Shown here piece by piece: positions 1 to 6,965 of a stretch of 32,763 nt of DNA (position 1 is the first letter of the stretch; each line of letters begins with the position of its first letter). This DNA comes from Candidatus Makaraimicrobium thalassicum. GTDB lineage: Bacteria; Omnitrophota; Gorgyraeia; Tantalellales; Tantalellaceae. The stretch is from assembly GCA_003644505.1 (NCBI GenBank), contig QNCM01000016.1, forward strand, positions 1-32,763, in the 5' to 3' direction. Under the pieces are notes generated by a model that had not been told where the DNA came from, searched no databases, and was given only the letters and a program-made list of their open reading frames with translations. The position numbers were made by a program, and so were the translations under genes.

Positions 1-3
1 ATC

Positions 4-450
4 ATGGAAAGAAGCAGAGGGATAACGGTTTACGGCACGGCGGTCATTATTTTCGGGGTATATAACCTGCTCGGCGTGGGAAGTTACAGGCAATTCTCTT
101 TGATGTTCCGGCCGCTGCCGCCGCTTCTTATAACGGCGGTTTACATATTCACGGTTTTATACGGTATTTGCGGCGTGTACTGCGGAACCAAAATATTGAG
201 GCTTGAGGACTGGGCAAGGAAGACGGTCATAGGTTTGACGGTTCTCAGCGTGATATCCGGATTACTGCTGAACAGGACGGTAATGGCGAATTTCAGGGAT
301 TTTCTTCTGACGGAGCAGGCCGGTATCGCGCCGGATATGGCCGGGCCGGTATATACATACGCGGTGATCATTACCGCTTTGATCACCATATTCGAACTGT
401 CGGTGATCTACTATCTTACGCGCCCAAAAGTCGCTGAACAGTTCCATTGA
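4..450 (+). CDS. Multi-pass membrane protein of unknown function
   Basis: A 148-residue protein that I do not recognise. It has four likely membrane segments, at about residues 7-25, 37-60, 73-90 and 117-138. Short charged loops separate them, including an RLEDWARK stretch between segments 2 and 3. There is no signal peptide and no catalytic motif. The start used is the ATG three bases into the window, so an earlier start outside the window cannot be excluded. It ends 16 bases before the helicase gene on the same strand and may be co-transcribed with it. That spacing alone says nothing about its role. Confidence 0.6.
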   Translation: MERSRGITVYGTAVIIFGVYNLLGVGSYRQFSLMFRPLPPLLITAVYIFTVLYGICGVYCGTKILRLEDWARKTVIGLTVLSVISGLLLNRTVMANFRDFLLTEQAGIAPDMAGPVYTYAVIITALITIFELSVIYYLTRPKVAEQFH

Positions 451-466
451 GGATCGGGCCGTCATC

Positions 467-2491
467 ATGAAAAAATACATATTACACGAGGCCGCGGGGA
501 GGATAAAAACCCATATTGATTTTAAAGAGAACCTCAACCGGCAGCAGTACGAAGTCGTGACCGGCGCGGAAGGACCGTGCCTTGTCCTCGCCGGCGCCGG
601 CAGCGGAAAGACCCGGACGCTTATATACCGGCTGGCGTATCTGCTGGAACGCGGGGAATCCCCGAAGAATATCCTTCTTATGACCTTCACCAACAAAGCC
701 GCTCGCGAGATGCGGGACCGCACCGAGATGCTTTTAAAATATAAACCAAAAGGGCTGTGGAGCGGGACGTTCCACCATATCGGGAACAAGTCTTTGCGCA
801 TGTACGCCGCTGAGGCGGGTTTTAAAAAGGATTTCGGCATACTCGATCAACATGATTCCCGCGATCTTATAAGGACCTGTATGAAAAAGATGCGCGCCGG
901 GGCAAAGGATGAGAGATTCCCCAAACCGTCCATAATACAGTCGATAATAAGCCTTTCCGTGAGTACCGGCAAGACGGTTGAGAAAGTGCTGGAGGGAAGG
1001 TTCCCTTACTTCGCCGGGTTCGCGCGGGAGATCGGGGAAATAAAAGACCGGTACGAGAAGAAAAAAAAGGCTACCGGGAACATGGACTACGACGACCTTC
1101 TTTCGAAATGGAAGTGGCTGCTGGAGAATGTCCCGGCGGCGGCACGCCGGTTCCGTGAGCAGTTCAGGTACATAATGGTCGACGAATATCAGGATACCAA
1201 TTTTCTGCAGGCGGACATAATCGATATCCTCGGAGGGCACCACCGGAACATCCTTGTGGTGGGCGACGACGCGCAATCCATTTACTCTTTCCGCGGCGCC
1301 CGCGTAGAGAACATACTCCGGTTCCCGAAAAGGTTTGACGATGCCAGGATATTCAAACTGGAGACCAATTACCGTTCCACCCCCGAGATACTGGCCCTTG
1401 CCAACGATTCCCTGCTTAACAACGACAATCAGTTCGAGAAGGAGCTCAAGGCGGTGAACCCGCCGGCGGAGATGCCGGTCCTTGTCGAGGTGCAGAACCC
1501 TTATTCTCAGGCGGCGTTCGTGGCGCAAAGGGTGCTGGAGCTGAGGGAAGAAGGCCTGGAGATGAAGAATATCGCCGTCCTTTTCAGGGCCCACTACCAG
1601 TCGGCGGAACTGGAGATGGAGCTTGTCAAGCGCGGTATTCCGTATGTCGTGCGCGGCGGGATCCGCTTTTTTGAGCAGGCGCATATCAAGGATGTTCTCG
1701 CCTATATGAAGATCGTGATCAACCCGATGGATGAGATAGCCTGGACACGCACGCTGACGCTTTGCCCGGGGATCGGGCCGGGATACGCCGAAAGGATTTA
1801 CGAATATTTCCGCAAAAGCGGGACCGACCTCGCCCGTTTCATCAGGAGCGATATTTCCGGAGTGATCCCCGCGAAGGCACGGAAAGGATACGCGTCCTTT
1901 CGGAGGATCATGGAAACAATAACGCTTGAAGGGACACGAGAGGTGCCGGGTGAGATGATAAACGTGATCCTGGAAACGGGCTATGAGACCCATATTCTGG
2001 CTACTTTCGAGAATGCCAAGGACAGGGTCGATGATATACGCGAACTTGTGAACTTTTCGTACGGGTACGGGACTGTTAACGATTTCCTGAATGATATCAC
2101 GCTCAGGGAGAATTTCCGCGGGGAGACCGTCGTGAGCGGCCCTGAGGAGGATGAACAGCTTGTGCTTTCGACCATACATCAGGCCAAGGGGCTTGAGTGG
2201 GACACTGTCATGGTCATAGGCCTCTGCGAAGGGCAGTTCCCCCATCCCAAGGCGTTTAAGCACGAGTCGGACATGGAGGAAGAACGGCGCCTTTTCTACG
2301 TGGCCGTGACCAGGGCTAAGAGGCAGCTGTACCTGATGCGTCCTGTTACGCGTTACGATTATCAGGCGGGCACGGTAGTTGCCCGGTGCAGCAGGTTCCT
2401 TGAGGAGCTGGACGGCGGGGATTATGAAGTATGGCAGGTCGAATCTTCCTCTATGTCCGGCACCGGCCAGGAAACGATCATAGAGCTTTAG
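467..2491 (+). CDS. pcrA/uvrD-like: UvrD/PcrA-type superfamily 1A DNA helicase
   Basis: ATP-driven 3'-5' DNA helicase of the UvrD/Rep/PcrA family, used in repair and in clearing replication blocks in the cytoplasm. The 674 residues carry the full motif set in order: Q motif LNRQQ near residue 23, Walker A AGAGSGKT at 42-49, motif Ia TFTNKAA, Walker B DEYQD at 239-243, motif III GDDAQSIYSFRGA, motif IV NYRST, motif V TIHQAKGLEWD and motif VI FYVAVTRAK. Its length is close to that of PcrA/UvrD (about 650-750). After motif VI it ends with a short tail and no recognisable Tudor-like domain. No clear ribosome site precedes the ATG; a GAGGA about 13 bases upstream is the best candidate. The Nudix gene starts 12 bases after the stop. 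Which family member (UvrD, PcrA or Rep) cannot be decided from the sequence alone. Confidence 0.93.
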   Translation: MKKYILHEAAGRIKTHIDFKENLNRQQYEVVTGAEGPCLVLAGAGSGKTRTLIYRLAYLLERGESPKNILLMTFTNKAAREMRDRTEMLLKYKPKGLWSGTFHHIGNKSLRMYAAEAGFKKDFGILDQHDSRDLIRTCMKKMRAGAKDERFPKPSIIQSIISLSVSTGKTVEKVLEGRFPYFAGFAREIGEIKDRYEKKKKATGNMDYDDLLSKWKWLLENVPAAARRFREQFRYIMVDEYQDTNFLQADIIDILGGHHRNILVVGDDAQSIYSFRGARVENILRFPKRFDDARIFKLETNYRSTPEILALANDSLLNNDNQFEKELKAVNPPAEMPVLVEVQNPYSQAAFVAQRVLELREEGLEMKNIAVLFRAHYQSAELEMELVKRGIPYVVRGGIRFFEQAHIKDVLAYMKIVINPMDEIAWTRTLTLCPGIGPGYAERIYEYFRKSGTDLARFIRSDISGVIPAKARKGYASFRRIMETITLEGTREVPGEMINVILETGYETHILATFENAKDRVDDIRELVNFSYGYGTVNDFLNDITLRENFRGETVVSGPEEDEQLVLSTIHQAKGLEWDTVMVIGLCEGQFPHPKAFKHESDMEEERRLFYVAVTRAKRQLYLMRPVTRYDYQAGTVVARCSRFLEELDGGDYEVWQVESSSMSGTGQETIIEL

Positions 2492-2503
2492 GGGACTGAC
2501 TTG

Positions 2504-2929
2504 ATGGAAAGACATTTTTCCGCGGGCGGCGTTGTAATAAAGAAAGAGCGGGGGCGGCCGAAGGTGCTTCTCATAAAAGACGGTTACGGCCGCTGGACAT
2601 GGCCAAAGGGGCATATTGAGAAGGGGGAAAGCCCGGAACAGGCTGCGATAAGGGAGATTTCCGAGGAAACGGGCCAGAAAAAGATAGAGGTGGTGGAAGA
2701 GCTTGGGAAGCAGCAGTATTATTTTACCCTGAAAGGAAAAAAAATATTCAAGACAGTATATATTTTTCTTGTGAAAGCGGCCGCCAGAGAGAAACTGGCC
2801 GTACAGACTTCGGAAGTGCAGTGCGCCGGGTGGTTCCGTCCGGAAGAAGCCGCCGGCAGGATTGAATACAAAGGATCCCGTTCTCTTCTCGAGGAAGGGA
2901 TCGATATATTCCGGAGGAAGTTCTGCTGA
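2504..2929 (+). CDS. Nudix hydrolase
   Basis: Small pyrophosphohydrolase that splits a nucleoside diphosphate linked to another group. The 141 residues contain a perfect Nudix box (G-x5-E-x7-REIxEExG) at about residues 36-57. The opening ERHFSAGGVVI and the WPKGHIE lead-in resemble the diadenosine tetraphosphatase or house-cleaning branch, but the substrate cannot be read from the sequence. An in-frame TTG lies one codon upstream at 2501. I prefer the ATG at 2504 because AGGGG sits about 9 bases before it, overlapping the helicase stop. The gene's stop TGA shares its last base with the ATG of the HAD hydrolase gene, so the two are probably translationally coupled. Confidence 0.9.
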   Translation: MERHFSAGGVVIKKERGRPKVLLIKDGYGRWTWPKGHIEKGESPEQAAIREISEETGQKKIEVVEELGKQQYYFTLKGKKIFKTVYIFLVKAAAREKLAVQTSEVQCAGWFRPEEAAGRIEYKGSRSLLEEGIDIFRRKFC

Positions 2930-3555
2930 TGACGGATCAGAGATCCATTAAAGCCATATTTTTCGACTTGGGAAACGTTATTGTCAGGGTGGATCCCGTG
3001 ATGCTCGAGGGGGGATATGCCGCTTACGGCAGAATACGCGAGGGACAGATTATCGACTACTTCATGGATTCGGATAACATGAACAGGTATATGGAAGGAA
3101 AGCTGACTTCTTCCCAGTTTTACAGCAGGACCCGCAGGCTTTTCAAACTGGACATCCGTTTCCACGAATTTTACCGCATATGGAACAGCATATTCGCGCC
3201 GTATCCGGAAGTGGAGGAGATCATAAGGACGATCAGGAGAGATTACCCGGAGATCAAGATGATCCTGGTCTCCAACACGAACGAGTCGCATTATGAATTT
3301 TTGAGAGACACGTATAATATCCTGGATGTCCTGGACGGCTGTGTGGTATCGCACGAAGGAGGGAAACAGAAGCCGCATCCGGCGATATTCAATGAGGCAT
3401 TGGCCCTGGCAGGCAGCATCCCCAGAAACACCTTTTATACCGATGACCGTCCGGAACTTATCAGTGCCGCCAGGGTCATGGGTATCCGCGCCTTCCAGTT
3501 CGTGGGACACGAGCAGCTGCGGGATCAGCTGGCCCAGTTCGGCATAAGGGTTTAA
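2929..3555 (+). CDS. HAD-superfamily hydrolase (YihX-like)
   Basis: Probable small-molecule phosphatase of the haloacid dehalogenase superfamily, 208 residues. All four HAD motifs are visible: motif I FFDLGNV with the nucleophile Asp13, motif II VSNTN, motif III Lys in GGKQKPHP, and motif IV TDDRPE. The DLGN form of motif I with a helical cap between motifs I and II is typical of subfamily IA enzymes such as sugar-phosphate phosphatases like YihX. The substrate is unknown. It is coupled to the Nudix gene upstream. Its stop codon overlaps the era stop codon, which comes from the other strand. Confidence 0.88.
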   Translation: MTDQRSIKAIFFDLGNVIVRVDPVMLEGGYAAYGRIREGQIIDYFMDSDNMNRYMEGKLTSSQFYSRTRRLFKLDIRFHEFYRIWNSIFAPYPEVEEIIRTIRRDYPEIKMILVSNTNESHYEFLRDTYNILDVLDGCVVSHEGGKQKPHPAIFNEALALAGSIPRNTFYTDDRPELISAARVMGIRAFQFVGHEQLRDQLAQFGIRV

Positions 3556-4448
3556 TCGGAGTATCCCATTTCTCTGAGGGCCGCGGGATCTTTTTTCCAC
3601 TTTTCACGGACTTTGACCCACATGTCTAGGTATATGTGCCTTGACAGGAGCTGCTCGATGTCAGCGCGGGCCAGTTCCCCGATCTTCTTCATCATAGCGC
3701 CGTTCCTGCCGATGACAATGGATTTCTGCGATGTTCTTTCAACAAAGATCGTCGCGTATATTTTCAACGCGCTGTCCGTCTTTTCTTCGGTCATCTCGTC
3801 GATCACGACTGCGACCGAATGCGGGACTTCCTCATAGGTTTCCGTCAGTATCTTTTCCCTGATGATCTCCTGGATCAGGAACCATTCGCTTTTATCGGTC
3901 AACTGCTCTTCGGGGTAGAGAAAAGGGCCTTCGGGGAGGCAGGTTTTTATTATTTTCAGTAGCCTGTCAAGATCGTCCTGCCTGAGCGCGCATACAGGGA
4001 CGACCTCATCGAATGGATAGGCTTCCATGGCCTTTTTCATGATAGGCAGCAGAAGCCGCTTCTCTTTTAATTTATCGATTTTGTTGAGAACAAGGATGAC
4101 TTTTTTGCCCTTCTTCGGATCGGGCAGGCGTTCCAGTATGTTTTCGTCATTCCTGTTGAAAGCGGTCTTTTTTTCAGTGATGAACAGGATGATGTCCGAT
4201 CCCATCAGTGAGGACTGCGCGCGCGTAAGCATTACCTTGCCGAGAAGATCGTGCGGTTTGTGGATACCCGGGGTATCGACAAAGACTATCTGGCAGTCTT
4301 TTTCAGTGAGGATGCCGCGTATGGTATCGCGGGTAGTTTCGGGTTTTTTGCTGATGATAGCGATTTTTTCCTTCAAAAAACCGTTCAGCATGGTCGATTT
4401 GCCCACATTCGGCTGTCCTGATAAAGCAACGATCCCAGATTTCTTCAT
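3552..4448 (-). CDS. era: GTPase Era, 16S rRNA maturation factor
   Basis: Era binds the 3' end of 16S rRNA and assists 30S ribosome assembly. From the chosen start it is 298 residues, the normal length. Motifs in order are G1 GQPNVGKS at residues 11-18, G3 DTPG, G4 NKID and a C-terminal KH domain with VIGRNGAMMKKIG followed by the conserved LDMWVKV stretch. The reading frame stays open 12 codons further upstream (Met at 4484), but that extension runs through a GC-rich palindrome (residues SPGGMSPIMPI) and looks like intergenic DNA, so I start at MKKSG. A minus-strand promoter is predicted at 4498-4527. It is the only minus-strand gene in the window. Its stop overlaps that of the HAD gene. Confidence 0.95.
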   Translation of the reverse strand: MKKSGIVALSGQPNVGKSTMLNGFLKEKIAIISKKPETTRDTIRGILTEKDCQIVFVDTPGIHKPHDLLGKVMLTRAQSSLMGSDIILFITEKKTAFNRNDENILERLPDPKKGKKVILVLNKIDKLKEKRLLLPIMKKAMEAYPFDEVVPVCALRQDDLDRLLKIIKTCLPEGPFLYPEEQLTDKSEWFLIQEIIREKILTETYEEVPHSVAVVIDEMTEEKTDSALKIYATIFVERTSQKSIVIGRNGAMMKKIGELARADIEQLLSRHIYLDMWVKVREKWKKDPAALREMGYSD

Positions 4449-4461
4449 AATTGGCATAATT

Positions 4462-4484
4462 GGGGACATGCCCCCGGGGGACAC
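4462..4484. repeat. Truncated copy of the GGGGACATGCCCCC palindrome
   Basis: GGGGACATGCCCCCGGGGGA shares its core with the complete palindrome 70 bases downstream, but its right arm breaks off after the central C5G5. It lies in the predicted leader of era. Confidence 0.6.
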
Positions 4485-4497
4485 ACCTCAGCACAAG

Positions 4498-4527
4498 ATT
4501 ATGCCATATTTTGCCTATCTTTTGCAA
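4498..4527 (-). promoter_or_regulatory. Predicted sigma70-type promoter for era
   Basis: Read on the minus strand: a -35 box TTGCAA (4522-4527) and a -10 box CATAAT (4498-4503), 18 bases apart. The predicted start lies about 40 bases upstream of the era ATG. The leader would contain the truncated GC palindrome at 4462-4484. Confidence 0.45.
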
Positions 4528-4549
4528 TAGTTTATTATATTTTGGTATA

Positions 4550-4585
4550 TTGGGGGGATATGCCCCCGGGGGCATGTCCCCCCAA
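4550..4585. repeat. Perfect 36-bp palindrome
   Basis: Two 18-base arms, TTGGGGGGATATGCCCCC and its complement, meet with no loop. All positions pair, with one G-T mismatch at 4559/4576. It sits between the divergent era and mgtE promoters. An A-run follows on the plus strand, so it is not a plus-strand intrinsic terminator. It is more likely a mobile or dispersed palindromic unit than a gene-specific operator, because a second partial copy lies at 4462-4484. Confidence 0.75.
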
Positions 4586-4593
4586 AAAAAACA

Positions 4594-4621
4594 TTGGCAA
4601 TTTGGGTTTTAAACGTATAAT
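4594..4621 (+). promoter_or_regulatory. Predicted sigma70-type promoter for mgtE
   Basis: A -35 box TTGGCA (4594-4599) and a perfect -10 box TATAAT (4616-4621), 16 bases apart. The start codon follows about 50 bases after the -10 box. That leader is too short to hold a known Mg2+ riboswitch. Confidence 0.65.
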
Positions 4622-4669
4622 TAAGTAATGAGCCAGGTTGAACTTGGAACCCGAAACCGGAACAGGTGA

Positions 4670-6013
4670 GTGATGGAGGAACACAGAGAAGATCGGATAC
4701 AGCGGCTTAAAGACCTTTTGGAGACCGCTCAAGATGCGGATGTACGGCGTCTTCTTACCGGGATGCAACCCGAAGACATCGCCGAGATGCTGGGGGAGTT
4801 CTCCGCTGAAGATAAGCTGAGGATATTTGAGTTTCTTGATATCGGGAATGCCGCTGTTGTTCTCGACGATACCGATCCCCAGACTCGCCTGCAGATCCTC
4901 CAGAAAGCCGACAGCGATAAACTGGCCAGTGTTCTTGACGAGATGCCTGTGGATGAGGCGGCTGATGTCATTGAAGAAGTGCCGGAAAAAGAGCGGGAAA
5001 ATATTCTCGACCTGATGGAAGAGAAGGACGCGGAAGAGGTCGAGGAGATCCTCAGTTATCCGGAGGACAGTGCCGCCCGCGTCATGAACCCTGAATTTGT
5101 CTCTGTTACCGAGAATGATGATGTCGAGGACGCCATTCGGCATATCCGGAGTCTGGAGGTTGACGAAGAAATTTTTTATGTATATGTTGTGGACAGAGAC
5201 ATGCGTCTTCGCGGAGTGGTCCCCATAAGGAAACTGTTAACCTCGCCAAAGGGCACTTTGATAATGGATATTATGGAGGAAGACATCCATTCGGTCATAG
5301 TGGATGAAGATCGGGAAAAAGCCGCGCTTGTCATGAAGAAATACGACCTTTTTTCTCTGCCGGTCATGGATAACAGAGGCTGCCTGGTCGGGCGCATAAC
5401 CGTTGATGATATCATCGACGTTATGGATGAAGAACGCGGGGAAGATATAAGCAGGATGACCGGGACCATAGTGGAAGAACAGGGGACCGAGACGACGCTG
5501 AAGGCGACACGGAACAGACTTCCCTGGCTTGTCGCGTGCATGCTGGGGAGTATTGTCACGGGACTGGTCATCCAGATGTACCAGGTGACACTCGCGGAGA
5601 TAATTGCGCTTGTTTCATTCATCCCGGTGATCACGGCAACGGGAGGGAACAGCGGCGTCCAGTCAGCAACCGTTGTGGTCAGGGAAATAGCTCTGGGCTC
5701 TATGAACTTTGCCCGGGTCGGAGAGGAAATATGGAGACAGATGAAAATAGCCCTCGGTCTCGGGTTTGTATGCAGCAGTGTACTTACGCTTCTGGCGAAT
5801 TTCTGGATGAAAAACAGCATGGTAGGGCTCGTCGTAGGGCTTTCAATTTTTCTGGTTGTGGTGTGGTCGAACTTCGTCGGTGTGTTGACGCCCCTGGTGT
5901 TCCAAAAATTAAGGATAGATCCGGCAATAGCTTCCGGTCCGTTCATCACCACACTGAACGACATAATAGGGGTGTTCATCTATCTGAGCGTCGCGACCTC
6001 TTTTTTGACATAA
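4670..6013 (+). CDS. mgtE: Magnesium transporter MgtE
   Basis: Inner-membrane Mg2+ channel gated by cytoplasmic Mg2+. The 447 residues show the family layout: an acidic helical MgtE N domain (about 1-130, with LxxMxPEDxAE-type helical repeats), two CBS domains (about 131-255, including MNPEFVSV and the second repeat with MDIMEED), a linker helix, and five membrane segments from about residue 285 on. The pore signature GGNSGVQS and the conserved Asp in the last segments (TTLNDIIGVFIY) are present. Start is GTG at 4670 or, equally possible, the ATG directly after it. AGGTGAG is very close upstream. A promoter with a perfect -10 box precedes it. Confidence 0.95.
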   Translation: MMEEHREDRIQRLKDLLETAQDADVRRLLTGMQPEDIAEMLGEFSAEDKLRIFEFLDIGNAAVVLDDTDPQTRLQILQKADSDKLASVLDEMPVDEAADVIEEVPEKERENILDLMEEKDAEEVEEILSYPEDSAARVMNPEFVSVTENDDVEDAIRHIRSLEVDEEIFYVYVVDRDMRLRGVVPIRKLLTSPKGTLIMDIMEEDIHSVIVDEDREKAALVMKKYDLFSLPVMDNRGCLVGRITVDDIIDVMDEERGEDISRMTGTIVEEQGTETTLKATRNRLPWLVACMLGSIVTGLVIQMYQVTLAEIIALVSFIPVITATGGNSGVQSATVVVREIALGSMNFARVGEEIWRQMKIALGLGFVCSSVLTLLANFWMKNSMVGLVVGLSIFLVVVWSNFVGVLTPLVFQKLRIDPAIASGPFITTLNDIIGVFIYLSVATSFLT

Positions 6014-6021
6014 CAGCCGGG

Positions 6022-6051
6022 TTGACATCTTCAAAAAAATTGTGATATACT
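6022..6051 (+). promoter_or_regulatory. Strong predicted promoter for the 6091-6870 gene pair
   Basis: A consensus -35 box TTGACA (6022-6027) and a -10 box TATACT (6046-6051), 18 bases apart, nine bases after the mgtE stop. This separates the small membrane protein and lipoprotein from the mgtE unit. Confidence 0.75.
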
Positions 6052-6090
6052 CAATTTTTCGTAAGTATATTTTTAATCGGAGGTGAAAAA

Positions 6091-6291
6091 ATGGGAAAGG
6101 TTTTGAGTTTATTGATAGGGGCGATCGTAGCGGTTGTTGGTGTAATTCTTCTTATCGCCTGGTGGTATGAACTTCTGTTCGTCCTGAGGGGGATCATCCC
6201 GGGGGTACTCATACTCGGCGGTGTGATTGCTGTTATAGCCGGGTTCAGCGAGTTTAAGGATGTTCTGAAGAGCAAGGGCGAAAAAAAGTAA
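6091..6291 (+). CDS. Small two-helix membrane protein, unknown function
   Basis: A 66-residue protein with two hydrophobic helices, at about residues 4-24 and 30-50, followed by a short charged tail ending KSKGEKK. There are no catalytic motifs and I do not recognise the family. The gene is well supported. It has a consensus promoter at 6022-6051 and a strong ribosome site GGAGGTG about 6 bases before the ATG. It sits immediately before a lipoprotein gene (6 bases between stop and start). The strong expression signals for such a small membrane protein suggest an abundant envelope component, but this is only inference. Confidence 0.75.
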   Translation: MGKVLSLLIGAIVAVVGVILLIAWWYELLFVLRGIIPGVLILGGVIAVIAGFSEFKDVLKSKGEKK

Positions 6292-6297
6292 ACAGGG

Positions 6298-6870
6298 ATG
6301 CCTTTGTATTTTAAAATAACAGCGGTGCTGTCTGTATCGTTTTTATGCCTGTTCTCTCAGGGGTGCGGCAAAGATCAGGCTAGACTCGAAAAAAGGGTCC
6401 TGGCCCATGATCCGTCTTTTCAGGAAACGCTTGACAGGAGGAACTCACTGAGGGAAGAGCTGGACTCTCAGGCGAAAGTCTTCCACAGGAAGACAAAGGA
6501 GATCAAGAGCCAGATAGATGCCCTTGCCAGGAAGAAGACCCGGGTAAAAAGAGAATATTCCTCTTCAGTGGAAAAAATAAAACAGCAGATCCATCCGGAA
6601 AGAAAGCGCCTGCAGAAGGATCTTCTGGACGCCCAGCGCCGTTATGAACAGAAAAAGCAGGAGATCCGGGATGTCCGCGGCGACATAAAGGAGATCAGCG
6701 CGCTGATAAAGAAAAAGGACGTGCTGGCTTTGACGCAGGAAGAGATGCGCACCTGGAACGACAGGCTGTCTTCCCTTATGGAGAAAAAAGAGGCATTGAA
6801 TTCCGAAAAGGATAAGCTTCGCACCGAGATCGAAATAACGAAATTGAAACGCAGCGTTCTGGTGTTATAG
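6298..6870 (+). CDS. Coiled-coil lipoprotein
   Basis: A 190-residue predicted lipoprotein of unknown function. The first 22 residues form a lipoprotein signal peptide ending SQG before Cys23, which would be lipidated. The rest is almost wholly charged, with Lys, Glu, Arg and Gln in heptad-like spacing from about residue 35 to the end. It is therefore expected to form a long coiled coil in the periplasm. It follows the small membrane protein gene by 6 bases. Its own ribosome site (AGGG touching the ATG) is poor, so translational coupling is likely. The arrangement resembles envelope spacer or tether lipoproteins, without homology that I can name. Confidence 0.75.
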   Translation: MPLYFKITAVLSVSFLCLFSQGCGKDQARLEKRVLAHDPSFQETLDRRNSLREELDSQAKVFHRKTKEIKSQIDALARKKTRVKREYSSSVEKIKQQIHPERKRLQKDLLDAQRRYEQKKQEIRDVRGDIKEISALIKKKDVLALTQEEMRTWNDRLSSLMEKKEALNSEKDKLRTEIEITKLKRSVLVL

Positions 6871-6904
6871 AACGGCTGCCCCTTACCCCCGGCAATTTTG
6901 CTAT

Positions 6905-6939
6905 GATCCCGCATCGCAACCAGTTTTCGATGCGGGATC
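6905..6939. repeat. Inverted repeat of the GATGCGGGATC family
   Basis: GATCCCGCATCG (6905-6916) and its exact complement CGATGCGGGATC (6928-6939) flank an 11-base loop, just upstream of purH. The same core occurs at 19578-19630 and 30948-30962, so it is a dispersed unit rather than a purH operator. There is no T-run after the stem. Confidence 0.75.
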
Positions 6940-6965
6940 GGAAGGAAATATAAAGGAGTGATCCC

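Noticed and set aside
734-2614. Open minus-strand frame of 626 codons opposite the helicase gene
   Set aside because: It mirrors the uvrD/pcrA coding frame, has Arg/His/Pro-rich composition with no recognisable domain, and the plus strand has every helicase motif.
4449-4484. Upstream extension of era by 12 residues
   Set aside because: The extra residues are encoded by the GC palindrome, and the Era family starts close to the Met at 4448.
4027-4530. Plus-strand frame of 167 codons opposite era
   Set aside because: It is an antisense shadow of the G domain of Era and extends into a palindrome.
4550-4590. Intrinsic terminator
   Set aside because: The hairpin is followed by A, not T, on the plus strand. 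On the minus strand the T-run precedes the stem.
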